Made by a program: the position numbers and the translations under genes
Notes under the pieces: generated by a model
Told to the model about the DNA's origin: nothing
Seen by the model: only the letters and a program-made list of their open reading frames with translations
Databases searched by the model: none
Shown: piece after piece, positions 8,721 through 15,935 of the stretch
Layout of the letters: every line of letters begins with the position of its first letter
Numbering within the stretch: the first letter of the stretch is position 1
Assembly (NCBI RefSeq): GCF_001701045.1
Contig: NZ_CP016757.1
Coordinates: 2,754,219-2,818,218, forward strand
Origin: Cloacibacillus porcorum
GTDB lineage: Bacteria > Synergistota > Synergistia > Synergistales > Synergistaceae
Reading direction: 5' to 3'
Length of the DNA: 64,000 nucleotides

Positions 8721-9649
8721 AGCTGAATCCTTCCTTCGCGGGCGGTGGCGGCGTCTTCCACGACCGCGTCGCCCACAGTTATACCCTTTGTCACGAGAAA
8801 TTTATCATTGGCAAGTTTCCGCCCCTCCACGGGAATAAAGACGACGCGCGCTCCGCGCACCATATATATGCCCGTGCGGCCGCCCTTTTCGAGTATCGCG
8901 CTCTGAGGCACGAGAGCCCCCTCCGTCTGCCCCGCGTCTATTATCAGGGTGTAGTTGCGGGAAAGCGCCAGCTCTGGCGGGAACCACGGCATCGTCAGAT
9001 AGAATTTTGTCAGATTGCCGGCCTTCTGCGTAACGCGGATCTTTGCCGTCGAGACCGTGTCTTCGCTGTCGATGCGTACGCGCAGCTTTTTACGCCTTAT
9101 CTGCTCTTCGACGTCGCCACGCATGGGCATATAGCCGATAAAGCGGAGCTCCTGCGGCTGTTCGATGATCTTGCCGACGATCTGTCCTCTCATCGCGGCG
9201 GTGTTGTCGGAGAGGAACTGCAGCTTGTAAGGCTTAGAAAATTCTTTCTGTTCGGAGGGCCAGATCGAAGAGTAGCGCCACGTAGATTCCTGACCGTCTT
9301 TTCCGGCAACAAAGTAGCCCTGCTGGTAGGCCTTCACCTCACGGCCTCCGACACGCGCGACGACCGCGCCGCGGGCCACTCGCACCGGTCCCCTGCCGAG
9401 CGGATAGGTGAGAGTTCCCGCCGCCGGGGAGAGCAGGACGTTTTCTTTCCAGAGGAGCAGCCCCTTGACCTTTATTATCTGGTTGTCTATGCCGGGGACC
9501 GCCCAGGTTATCTCCGGGTGGAGGTACTCGTAGCGGTCAAAGTAAGACTTGAAGGCCCATATCCAGAGCGCGATGATCGCGGCGACGCCAAGCCAGTAGG
9601 CAACGCGAAAACTTCTCTTTTTTCCCTCCGGCGTGTAGCGTCTGACCAT
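8714..9649 (-). CDS. HlyD-like single-pass membrane protein of the ylmE-divIVA cluster
   Basis: A protein of 311 residues with one N-terminal transmembrane helix (about 19-36) after a basic cytosolic tail, then an extracytoplasmic region rich in beta structure. The body resembles HlyD-type membrane fusion proteins. It has a barrel-sandwich-like part early (LLLWKENVLLSPAAGTLTYP, about 65-85) and beta-barrel strands at the end (GALVPQSAILEKGGRTGIYMV). The long coiled coil of true efflux adaptors is absent, and no ABC or RND partner is nearby. Similar HlyD-like genes are known beside ylmE/sepF/divIVA in Clostridia, so a cell-envelope or division role is more likely than export. Function is inferred from context only. 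Confidence 0.7.
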   Translation of the reverse strand: MVRRYTPEGKKRSFRVAYWLGVAAIIALWIWAFKSYFDRYEYLHPEITWAVPGIDNQIIKVKGLLLWKENVLLSPAAGTLTYPLGRGPVRVARGAVVARVGGREVKAYQQGYFVAGKDGQESTWRYSSIWPSEQKEFSKPYKLQFLSDNTAAMRGQIVGKIIEQPQELRFIGYMPMRGDVEEQIRRKKLRVRIDSEDTVSTAKIRVTQKAGNLTKFYLTMPWFPPELALSRNYTLIIDAGQTEGALVPQSAILEKGGRTGIYMVRGARVVFIPVEGRKLANDKFLVTKGITVGDAVVEDAATAREGRIQLW

Positions 9650-9659
9650 TCCGCGTCCC

Positions 9660-10301
9660 CTATTTTAGGCCGAAGAGTCCCGGTACCTCTATGAGGTCGG
9701 AGCATACGCGCCACGCCCCCGCGGCGGCAAGCCCCTCTTCGTCAAAGTTGCCCGTCGTCATGCCCACGCCGCGCACCACGGCGGCGACGGCGGTCTGCAT
9801 ATCGATGTCCGTATCTCCCACGTAGACGGCCTCTCCCGCGCCGACTCCAAGCTTGCCGACGGCTTTGAAGAGGGCCTCTGGGTCGGGCTTCGCGTTCGTC
9901 ACATCCTCAAGTCCGACGATGACGTCCATATAGGGAGTGAGATTCATCGACTCCACCACACGGCTGGCAAAGCGCCGGTTGGAGACGACCCCCGTCTTTA
10001 TCCCCGCGCCGCGAAGCTTTTCAAGCGCCGCGACGGTGTTCGGGAAGAGGCGGATGCCGGTCTGCTCCACCCCACGGAACTCATTGCGGTAGTAGCTGAG
10101 CCACTCATCCTTGAAGTCTCCCCAGTACAGGCGCCAGCAGTCCTCTATCGGCAGACCGATACCGGCGAGGACCACCTCGCGCGATATCTCCTTGAGCCCG
10201 AACTTTCGCGCCAGCAGGTTCGAGCAGTGGTGTATCGCGTAGCTGCTATCCGCCAGCGTCATATCAAAATCAAAAATAACGGCCTTTGTCTCATTCGTCA
10301 T
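9660..10301 (-). CDS. HAD-superfamily phosphatase, phosphoglycolate phosphatase-like
   Basis: A Mg-dependent HAD hydrolase of 213 residues. Motif I is FDFDMTLADS (Asp nucleophile and Asp acid/base). Motif II is VVSNRR, the motif III Lys lies in NAKPDPEALFKA, and motif IV is YVGDTDIDMQTA. A helical cap lies between motif I and II (about 20-85), giving the Gph/PpaX-like subclass. The substrate cannot be told from sequence. Phosphoglycolate, pyrophosphate or a sugar phosphate are all possible. Its ATG shares one base with the rlmI stop (TAATG), so translation is coupled. Confidence 0.88.
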   Translation of the reverse strand: MTNETKAVIFDFDMTLADSSYAIHHCSNLLARKFGLKEISREVVLAGIGLPIEDCWRLYWGDFKDEWLSYYRNEFRGVEQTGIRLFPNTVAALEKLRGAGIKTGVVSNRRFASRVVESMNLTPYMDVIVGLEDVTNAKPDPEALFKAVGKLGVGAGEAVYVGDTDIDMQTAVAAVVRGVGMTTGNFDEEGLAAAGAWRVCSDLIEVPGLFGLK

Positions 10302-11500
10302 TACTCTTCAACTCCCATTACAAACCCCTTCAGGTAATCCGTCTCCGGCACGCCAAGCAGCGCCGGATGGTCCTGGGGCTGATGTATCTCATGCACGATG
10401 CGGCAGACCGAGCCGGCGTCCCGCGCCGCGTCGTTCAGCGTATCGAGCAGCATGTCACGCGTAAAGGCGTGGCTGCATGACATAAATACAAGGTGTCCGC
10501 CCGCATCCAGGCGTCGAAAACCGCGCACCGCGAGTTCCTTGTATCCGCGCCGCGCGGAATCAAGCTGTCCGCGCGCCGGCGAAAAGGGCGGCGGGTCCAT
10601 TATCACAATGTCGTAACGCGCGCGGTCGGCGTCCATCTCGCGCATTATATCAAAGGCGTTGCCGCAGCGGAACGTCACTTTCGCGCATGGCAGGCCGTTT
10701 ATGGAGATATTTTCTTTCGCGCGTTCAAGCGCGGACTGCGACTGGTCTATCGCCGTGACCTCCGCCGCGCCTTTGCGAAGGGCATGAAGGGTAAAGTGCC
10801 CCTGGTATGAGAAACAGTCAAGCACTTTTGCATCCTCGTAGAGCGGGTCAAGCAGCGCAGGGACACGGCGGACGTCGAGGTAGGCGCCGGTCTTCTGCCC
10901 CCCGGCGATATCGACAAGCTCATAAGTTTCGCCGATCTTCACCTTAAGCGGCTCCGCCGGCATTTCACCGAGCAGCGGTTTTATCTCGCGCGGTATCCCC
11001 TCTTTTTCAAGATGTTTGGTATCGTTGCGCAGAATAATAGCGGAGAGTTTCTTTACCTTGCGGAATACCTTCGCCACCTCGTCGGCATGGCGGTACCACC
11101 CCATCACCGAGAGCTGCAGGGAGAGGACGTCGCCATAGAGGTCGGCGGAGATGCCCGGGAGCCTGTCGCCCTCGCCATGTACCCAGCGAAAGGACTCCTC
11201 ACCGGCGCACCAGCATTTGCGCACCGCGAGCGCGCGCTCGACGCGGCTGCGAAGCAGCTCCATCTGGTCCGGCTCATGGCTGCCGAAGGAGAGGACGCGA
11301 ATACAGAGCGCCCCCTCGCTCCATAGCCCCCAGCCAAGCACCTGGCCCCTCCTGTCGGTGAAGGCGATAATGTCGCCTGGAGCGCAGACGGGAGCCTGGA
11401 TCAGGTTGCCGCGAAAGAGCCACGGATGGCGTGATTTTACGCGCTCAACGCCGCTTTCATTCAGAACGGCGCGGCGCAGCGCCTTTTTTATCGATGTCAT
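10301..11500 (-). CDS. rlmI: Class I SAM-dependent 23S rRNA (cytosine-C5) methyltransferase, RlmI family
   Basis: 399 residues. A PUA domain (about 8-85; SRHPWLFRGNL, PGDIIAFTDRRGQVLGWG) is followed by a Rossmann methyltransferase with VLDCFSYQGHFTLHALRKGA (SAM site) and IVIMDPPPFSP. SCSHAF carries the catalytic-type Cys. RlmI methylates C1962 of 23S rRNA in E. coli; the same target here is inferred. ATG 11500 was chosen because AGAAGG lies six bases upstream, inside the end of folE2. An in-frame ATG 11 codons earlier lacks this. Two bases separate the folE2 stop from the start. Confidence 0.92.
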   Translation of the reverse strand: MTSIKKALRRAVLNESGVERVKSRHPWLFRGNLIQAPVCAPGDIIAFTDRRGQVLGWGLWSEGALCIRVLSFGSHEPDQMELLRSRVERALAVRKCWCAGEESFRWVHGEGDRLPGISADLYGDVLSLQLSVMGWYRHADEVAKVFRKVKKLSAIILRNDTKHLEKEGIPREIKPLLGEMPAEPLKVKIGETYELVDIAGGQKTGAYLDVRRVPALLDPLYEDAKVLDCFSYQGHFTLHALRKGAAEVTAIDQSQSALERAKENISINGLPCAKVTFRCGNAFDIMREMDADRARYDIVIMDPPPFSPARGQLDSARRGYKELAVRGFRRLDAGGHLVFMSCSHAFTRDMLLDTLNDAARDAGSVCRIVHEIHQPQDHPALLGVPETDYLKGFVMGVEE

Positions 11501-11502
11501 AA

Positions 11503-12336
11503 TTAGCCTTCTTCCGTTCGCCGCGGCGAACATGGTAAATTTTCCCGCGAGGGAATACTGCCGGTACGTTTATCCCTCTCTATCACGGCGAACGCGTCGT
11601 GGTTATGTATGCTCTCATGGCTCGTCACGGAGACCCGGTACCAGACCACACGTTCGTCGGCCTGCATCGCAAGCGCGAGCTCCCGCACCGAATCCTCGAC
11701 AAAACGTGGATTCTCGTAGGCGCGCTCCGTAACATACTTTTCATCCTCACGCTTGAGCAGGCTGTATATCGGCGCCGAGGCGCAGTCGTCGGCCATCTGA
11801 ACAAACTCCTCAAGCCAGACGAAACCGGCGAGACGTACCTCCATCACCGCGTGCGCGCGCTGGTTGTGAGCTCCAAATTGGGAGATCTCCTTTGAGCAGG
11901 GACAGAGAGTCTGGATCGGAGAGGTGACCGTCGTCACAAGGTCAAAATCATCGCCGCGGAGCGCCGCGTCAAAGCGGACATCGCAGCGCAGCCGCCCCTT
12001 AGCGCCGCTGACCGGCGCTGCCTTCGTGATGAAATAGGGAAAATCGAATACGGCGTGCGCGTCGCGGGCCTTCAGCCGTTCCTTGAGAGTCACCAGCAGC
12101 CCCTCCATATTATGAAAGGTGACGCGCTTCTCCTGCGCCCCGAGGACCTCTACAAAGCGGCTCATGTGCGTGCCGCGGTAGTCCTGCGGCAGCGAGACCG
12201 AGAGGCTCACCTGGGCGACCGTCTCCTGCGTTCCGTTCGTGCGGTCAGGCACCGAGATCGGCCACGAGATGTCGCGGATACCGACCCGGTCGATCGCCAT
12301 ATTCCTGTTGTCGGTCTCGTTCTGTACGTCACGCAT
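11503..12336 (-). CDS. folE2: GTP cyclohydrolase I type 2 (FolE2)
   Basis: Converts GTP to 7,8-dihydroneopterin triphosphate, the first step of tetrahydrofolate and queuosine synthesis. The 277 residues match the FolE2 (COG1469) fold. Conserved blocks include GTHMSRFVE, SPIQTLCPCSKEIS with the metal-liganding Cys, GAHNQRAHAVMEVR and the C-terminal ESIHNHDAFA. FolE2 differs from classical FolE in accepting metals other than zinc. The start overlaps queD by 8 bases and the stop is 2 bases from rlmI. No classical folE is in the window. Confidence 0.96.
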   Translation of the reverse strand: MRDVQNETDNRNMAIDRVGIRDISWPISVPDRTNGTQETVAQVSLSVSLPQDYRGTHMSRFVEVLGAQEKRVTFHNMEGLLVTLKERLKARDAHAVFDFPYFITKAAPVSGAKGRLRCDVRFDAALRGDDFDLVTTVTSPIQTLCPCSKEISQFGAHNQRAHAVMEVRLAGFVWLEEFVQMADDCASAPIYSLLKREDEKYVTERAYENPRFVEDSVRELALAMQADERVVWYRVSVTSHESIHNHDAFAVIERDKRTGSIPSRENLPCSPRRTEEG

Positions 12337-12700
12337 CTTTTACATCCTCGCGGCGGCAGATGACGGAAGAGCTCTCCGTCTCCCACAGCCGTATCTCATG
12401 TAGCCGGCAGTTGGCGCGCGAAAGCGGCCCGTCAAGCGCGCGGAAGATCCAAACCGCGATATATTCCGCGGTGGGCTGCGGCAGGATATCGTTTATATAG
12501 GCATGGTCAAGCTTCGAGAGCACAAGCTCGTTAACGGCCTTTTTGAGGTCTACAAAGTCAAAGATCATCCCCTCGGCGTCAGGCTCTCCCTCGAGCGTCA
12601 CCCGCAGATGGTAGGTGTGGCCATGAAGACGCTCACACTTTCCATGATAATGTATAAGGTTATGTGCTGCATCAAATTTAAAATCACGGCACAGTAACAT
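12329..12700 (-). CDS. queD: 6-pyruvoyltetrahydropterin synthase/QueD family (COG0720) with CExxHGH motif
   Basis: A small (123 residues) T-fold enzyme acting on dihydroneopterin triphosphate made by FolE2 next door. The zinc ligands are His13, His26 and His28. The catalytic motif reads Cys22-Glu23-Arg-Leu-His-Gly-His, i.e. CExxHGH. E. coli QueD has CGRLHGH, without the Glu. From memory of COG0720 work, Glu in this motif marks PTPS-III proteins that yield 6-hydroxymethyl-dihydropterin and replace FolB. Cys plus Glu marks dual I/III proteins. So the product may feed queuosine, folate or both. A strong AGGAGG precedes the ATG. First gene of the run down to divIVA. Confidence 0.9.
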   Translation of the reverse strand: MLLCRDFKFDAAHNLIHYHGKCERLHGHTYHLRVTLEGEPDAEGMIFDFVDLKKAVNELVLSKLDHAYINDILPQPTAEYIAVWIFRALDGPLSRANCRLHEIRLWETESSSVICRREDVKDA

Positions 12701-12866
12701 CCCTATTCCTCCTAAGTTTATTTTTACGCGACTTTATTCTACCACGTAGCCGCAGCACTGTTTACCCGTAAAAATTCCGCGTAAACGACAACGGGCCGAC
12801 GGCGCGGCGCATTCTTTATGGAAAGAATGGCTTCAAATACAGATTGTATCACCTGAATGTCCCGCA
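12701..12866. other. Divergent intergenic region with a gmhA 3'-end-like remnant
   Basis: Bases about 12749-12781 read on the minus strand closely match the last codons of gmhB-gmhA and the bases after its stop (about 14808-14840). Both contain ATTTTTRCGGGTAAACAG, with few mismatches over about 33 bases. Here it is non-coding and lies just upstream of queD. It may be a leftover of a rearrangement or duplication. No other feature was recognised. Confidence 0.4.
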
Positions 12867-12896
12867 TTAGCCTATTCACCATAAAAATAATATAAT
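12867..12896 (+). promoter_or_regulatory. Probable promoter of the flavodoxin-galE operon
   Basis: A perfect TATAAT at 12891-12896 with a weak -35 (TTAGCC, 12867-12872) 18 bases upstream. The GGAGG ribosome site of the first gene follows about 25 bases later. Confidence 0.45.
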
Positions 12897-12934
12897 AGAG
12901 CCGTTAAAGATTAATATAATTGGAGGAAACCACG

Positions 12935-13498
12935 ATGGCCGGTAAAAAAGTGATGACGATATTGCTTGGAAGCCCGCGTAAAGAGGGTAACAGCGAACAG
13001 CTCGCCGATTCTCTCGCAAAGGGCGCGGAAGAAAGAGGCTACGAAGTGCGCAAGGTGCGCCTCGCCGGTAAAAAGCTGAACGGCTGCCTTGACTGCCGCA
13101 AATGCTGGAGCAAGGACACACCCTGCATACAGCAGGACGATATGGCCCCGGTATACGAAGACATTACGGCTGCGGAGGTCCTCGTCTTCGCCTCGCCGCT
13201 CTACTACTACTCCTGGAGCGCGCAGATAAAGCCGGTATGGGACCGGCTGATGCCCTTTTTTGCGGCGAACGCAAAAACCAACCTTAAGGATAAGCGGGCG
13301 GTACTGCTGGCGACGGCGGGCGACACGGAGATAAGCTGCTTTGACGGGCTGAAAGCCTCCTTCCGCCTCGCCTGTAACTTCGCGAACTGGAACATCGCGG
13401 GCATGATCTGCGCGCCCGACATGTACCCCAAGACGGATATGGCCGAAAAGGGGCGCAAATATCTCTTCGAAGCCTACGAACTGGGAAAAAATTTATAG
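12935..13498 (+). CDS. Flavodoxin-fold NAD(P)H-dependent oxidoreductase
   Basis: 187 residues with the flavodoxin-like fold of the NADPH-dependent FMN reductase family. An early phosphate-binding loop for FMN (GSPRKEGNSEQLADSL), then a Cys cluster (CLDCRKC ... PCIQQDDM, about 55-75) and ASPLYYYSWSAQ are typical of the IsfF/flavodoxin_2-like group. The Cys pattern could bind iron-sulfur, but the spacing is not diagnostic. Start ATG 12935 follows GGAGG at 8 bases; an in-frame ATG at 12920 lies upstream of that site and is rejected. It abuts galE with no gap. The substrate is unknown. Confidence 0.88.
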   Translation: MAGKKVMTILLGSPRKEGNSEQLADSLAKGAEERGYEVRKVRLAGKKLNGCLDCRKCWSKDTPCIQQDDMAPVYEDITAAEVLVFASPLYYYSWSAQIKPVWDRLMPFFAANAKTNLKDKRAVLLATAGDTEISCFDGLKASFRLACNFANWNIAGMICAPDMYPKTDMAEKGRKYLFEAYELGKNL

Positions 13499-14503
13499 AT
13501 GAATAACATACTAGTGACCGGCGGGGCTGGCTTCATCGGCTCCCACACCTCTGTAGCCCTGCTCGAGGCGGGATATTCCGTCGTCATCGCCGACGACTTC
13601 TCCAACAGCAAACCGCAGACATTGGAGCACATAAAGGAGATAACGGGACGAGGCTTCGTATTCTGCGAAGCGGACGTCACCGACCGCGCCACGGTCACGC
13701 GGATATTTGACGAAAATAAGATAGACGGCGTCATCCACTTCGCGGGCTACAAGGCGGTCGGAGAATCGGTCGAAAGGCCGCTCGCCTATTATTACAACAA
13801 CCTTGTGAGCACCATCGAGCTGGCAAAGGCCTGTGTGATGCGCGGCGTGAAAAATTTCGTCTTTTCCTCATCCGCCACAGTCTACGGCGACAACAAAGCG
13901 CCGTTCGTGGAGACGATGCCGCTGATGCCCGCGACAAACCCCTACGGGGAGACGAAAGTCATAAGCGAAAAGATCCTCTCAGACACCGCCGCCGCCAACC
14001 CGGGATTCTCCGTGGCCCTGCTGCGCTACTTCAATCCCATCGGCGCGCATGAGAGCGGGCTCATCGGCGAGGCTCCGAACGGCATTCCCAACAACCTGAT
14101 GCCCTACATCACAAAGGTCGCAAAGGGCGAACTGAAGGAGCTGCGCGTATTCGGCGACGACTACGATACCGTGGACGGCACCGGCGTCCGCGACTACATA
14201 CACGTGATGGACCTTGCCGAGGGACATGTCGCGGCGCTGAAAAAAATGGGCGGCGGCGTCTCCGTCTATAACCTCGGAACCGGCCGCGGCACCTCGGTGC
14301 TCGAGCTGGTCACCGCCTTCGAGCGCGTCAACGGCATCAAGATCCCCTACAAAATAACACCGCGCCGCGCGGGAGACATCGCCACCTGCTACGCGGAGAC
14401 GAAAAAAGCCGAACAGGAGCTTGGCTGGAAGGCCCGCCGCTCGGTAGAAGATATGTGCCGGGACTCGTGGAGGTTTGAGGCGGGAATAAAAAAAGACGCT
14501 TGA
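13499..14503 (+). CDS. galE: UDP-glucose 4-epimerase
   Basis: Interconverts UDP-glucose and UDP-galactose (or the N-acetyl forms), supplying sugars for the adjacent LPS genes. The 334 residues have the extended SDR features: GGAGFIGSH for NAD, HFAGYKAVGES, the catalytic SSSATVYG Ser and YGETK Tyr/Lys, and LRYFNPIGAH. Length and the motif GVRDYIHVMDLA fit GalE well. The ATG begins at the base after the stop of the preceding gene, so the two are translationally coupled. A long GC-rich terminator follows. Confidence 0.96.
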   Translation: MNNILVTGGAGFIGSHTSVALLEAGYSVVIADDFSNSKPQTLEHIKEITGRGFVFCEADVTDRATVTRIFDENKIDGVIHFAGYKAVGESVERPLAYYYNNLVSTIELAKACVMRGVKNFVFSSSATVYGDNKAPFVETMPLMPATNPYGETKVISEKILSDTAAANPGFSVALLRYFNPIGAHESGLIGEAPNGIPNNLMPYITKVAKGELKELRVFGDDYDTVDGTGVRDYIHVMDLAEGHVAALKKMGGGVSVYNLGTGRGTSVLELVTAFERVNGIKIPYKITPRRAGDIATCYAETKKAEQELGWKARRSVEDMCRDSWRFEAGIKKDA

Positions 14504-14796
14504 AAACATAGGAAGATACCTGCAGCCCGAAAAGCAGGAGAGTATCTGTTCGATCATCCAAGTCTCTGAACATAAAAATCACGACATATCCCATGACAGG
14601 ATAATTATAGATAAGCCCGTGGCCTAAAGCAGGAAAATACGCTAGGCCACGGGCTTTTAAGATCTGGGCAGTTGCCTGGCACATTTCACTCACGTTAGGT
14701 TAATACCTCAGGGCCGCCAGTTAATAATTAATAATGTATATAACTACGCAGAATTTTCACATCCCATAAAGGCGTAAATATCCTGATATAATATCT
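14504..14796. other. Intergenic region between galE and gmhB-gmhA
   Basis: Non-coding gap between convergent genes. It contains the galE terminator (14613-14658) and, nearer to galE, a partly paired segment (GATACCTGC ... GCAGGAGAGTATC, about 14514-14547) with no T run. Nothing else was recognised. Confidence 0.5.
14613..14658 (+). terminator. Strong intrinsic terminator of the flavodoxin-galE operon
   Basis: A perfect 14-bp stem (AAGCCCGTGGCCTA at 14613-14626 and its complement at 14643-14656), a 16-base loop and TTTT at 14655-14658 on the plus strand. Confidence 0.8.
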
Positions 14797-14817
14797 AAAA
14801 AAGCACACCGCTGCGCT
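14797..14817 (-). terminator. Intrinsic terminator of the hldE-gmhBA operon
   Basis: Minus-strand hairpin AGCGCA-GCGG-TGTGCT (6 bp including one G-U pair) followed directly by six T. It lies three bases past the gmhB-gmhA stop codon. Confidence 0.55.
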
Positions 14818-14819
14818 GT

Positions 14820-15935
14820 TTACCCGCAAAAATCCCGTTCCACCATTTCGCAGATGGTATGGCCAATCAGGATGTGAATTTCCTGAATGCGCGGAGTGAA
14901 GGAGGAGGGGACACAGATAGTAAGATCAGCCGCCTCGCGCAGCCTGCCGCCACTCTCACCGGTGAGCCCTACAGTAAAAATCCCTTTTCCTTTCGCCACC
15001 GACACCGCTTTAAGAACATTAGCGCTATTCCCACTCGTCGATATTGCTATCAACAGATCGCCGCATCGGCCATGTGCCTCTATCTGGCGGGAAAATATCT
15101 CGTCATAACCGTAGTCGTTACCCAGTGCCGTCAGCGCCGAGCTGTTACAGGAGAGGGCGGCGGCGTCAAGAGCACGGCGCTCTTTCAGATAACGGCCGGA
15201 AAGCTCCGCTGCGATATGCTGCGCGTCGGCGGCCGAACCGCCGTTGCCGCAGAGAAAAAGCCGGCCTCCGGCAAGCAGGGCTGCCGTTATCTTCTTTGCC
15301 GCCAAACACACCGTCTCCTCCAATGCCGCCATACGTACGGCAGTTTTCAAATGGTCATCCATATTGCGCCTGTATATTTCGCCTTTTTCCAGCATATTCT
15401 CCTCCTTCTTAATTATCCGCCGCGCAGTCTCGGACATATCTTCACAGTTCAAATCACCACGCACACCTTTGGCATATTCCACGCCGCCGTAACCTGACAT
15501 GACCAGCGCAGAGGGCGCTCCGACCGCCTTTGCAAGCATGAGGTCACACTCTTTATCCCCAATTACCGCCGCTATATCCGTTAAACTGAAGCCAAGTTCC
15601 GCGGCGGCCGTCTCGACAAGACCACGTTTAGGCTTACGGCAGCCGCAACCCTCTTCCGGCAAATGCGGACAATGGTACCAGCCATCTATCTTTATTCCAT
15701 CCACAGCAAGAATCTCGTCTATACGTGCGTGTACAGCGCGCATATCTCCCTCTGAATAATACCCTCTGCCGATGCCCGACTGATTTGTCACAACGGCAAA
15801 ACGGTATTCAGCCGCCGCAAGCAGCCGCAGCCCCTCAGTAACTCCGGCTATGAGCTCCACTTCTTTTGGGTCGTGCAAATACCCCTTTTCCCTTATGAGA
15901 GTACCGTCACGATCCAGTATTATCCACCGGCTCAT
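14820..15935 (-). CDS. gmhBA: Fused heptose-bisphosphate phosphatase - sedoheptulose-7-phosphate isomerase (GmhB-GmhA)
   Basis: One 371-residue frame carries two ADP-heptose pathway enzymes. Residues 1-175 are GmhB, a HAD phosphatase with DRDGTLI, VVTNQSGIGRGYY, the Cys/His zinc loop (CPHLPEEGCGCRKPKRG) and IGDKECDL. Residues about 181-371 are GmhA, a SIS-domain isomerase with CGNGGSAADAQHIAAEL, ALGNDYGYDEIF and AISTSGNSANV. The order is unusual, since the enzymes are normally separate genes. At the junction, ATG 15395 (residue 181) has AAGGAGG five bases upstream, so a free 191-residue GmhA could also be made. The start overlaps hldE by 4 bases. Confidence 0.95.
   Translation of the reverse strand: MSRWIILDRDGTLIREKGYLHDPKEVELIAGVTEGLRLLAAAEYRFAVVTNQSGIGRGYYSEGDMRAVHARIDEILAVDGIKIDGWYHCPHLPEEGCGCRKPKRGLVETAAAELGFSLTDIAAVIGDKECDLMLAKAVGAPSALVMSGYGGVEYAKGVRGDLNCEDMSETARRIIKKEENMLEKGEIYRRNMDDHLKTAVRMAALEETVCLAAKKITAALLAGGRLFLCGNGGSAADAQHIAAELSGRYLKERRALDAAALSCNSSALTALGNDYGYDEIFSRQIEAHGRCGDLLIAISTSGNSANVLKAVSVAKGKGIFTVGLTGESGGRLREAADLTICVPSSFTPRIQEIHILIGHTICEMVERDFCG
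15395..15407 (-). promoter_or_regulatory. Internal ribosome-binding site for GmhA inside the fused gene
   Basis: On the minus strand, AAGGAGG (15407-15401), AGAAT and ATG (15395-15393), in frame with the GmhA domain. The product would run from 15395 to 14820, 191 residues, close to the usual size of free-standing GmhA. Confidence 0.55.

Noticed and set aside
14820-15935. Assembly error or frameshift joining gmhB and gmhA
   Set aside because: Both domains are in one clean frame with a natural linker; no stop is bypassed. A fusion is the simpler reading.
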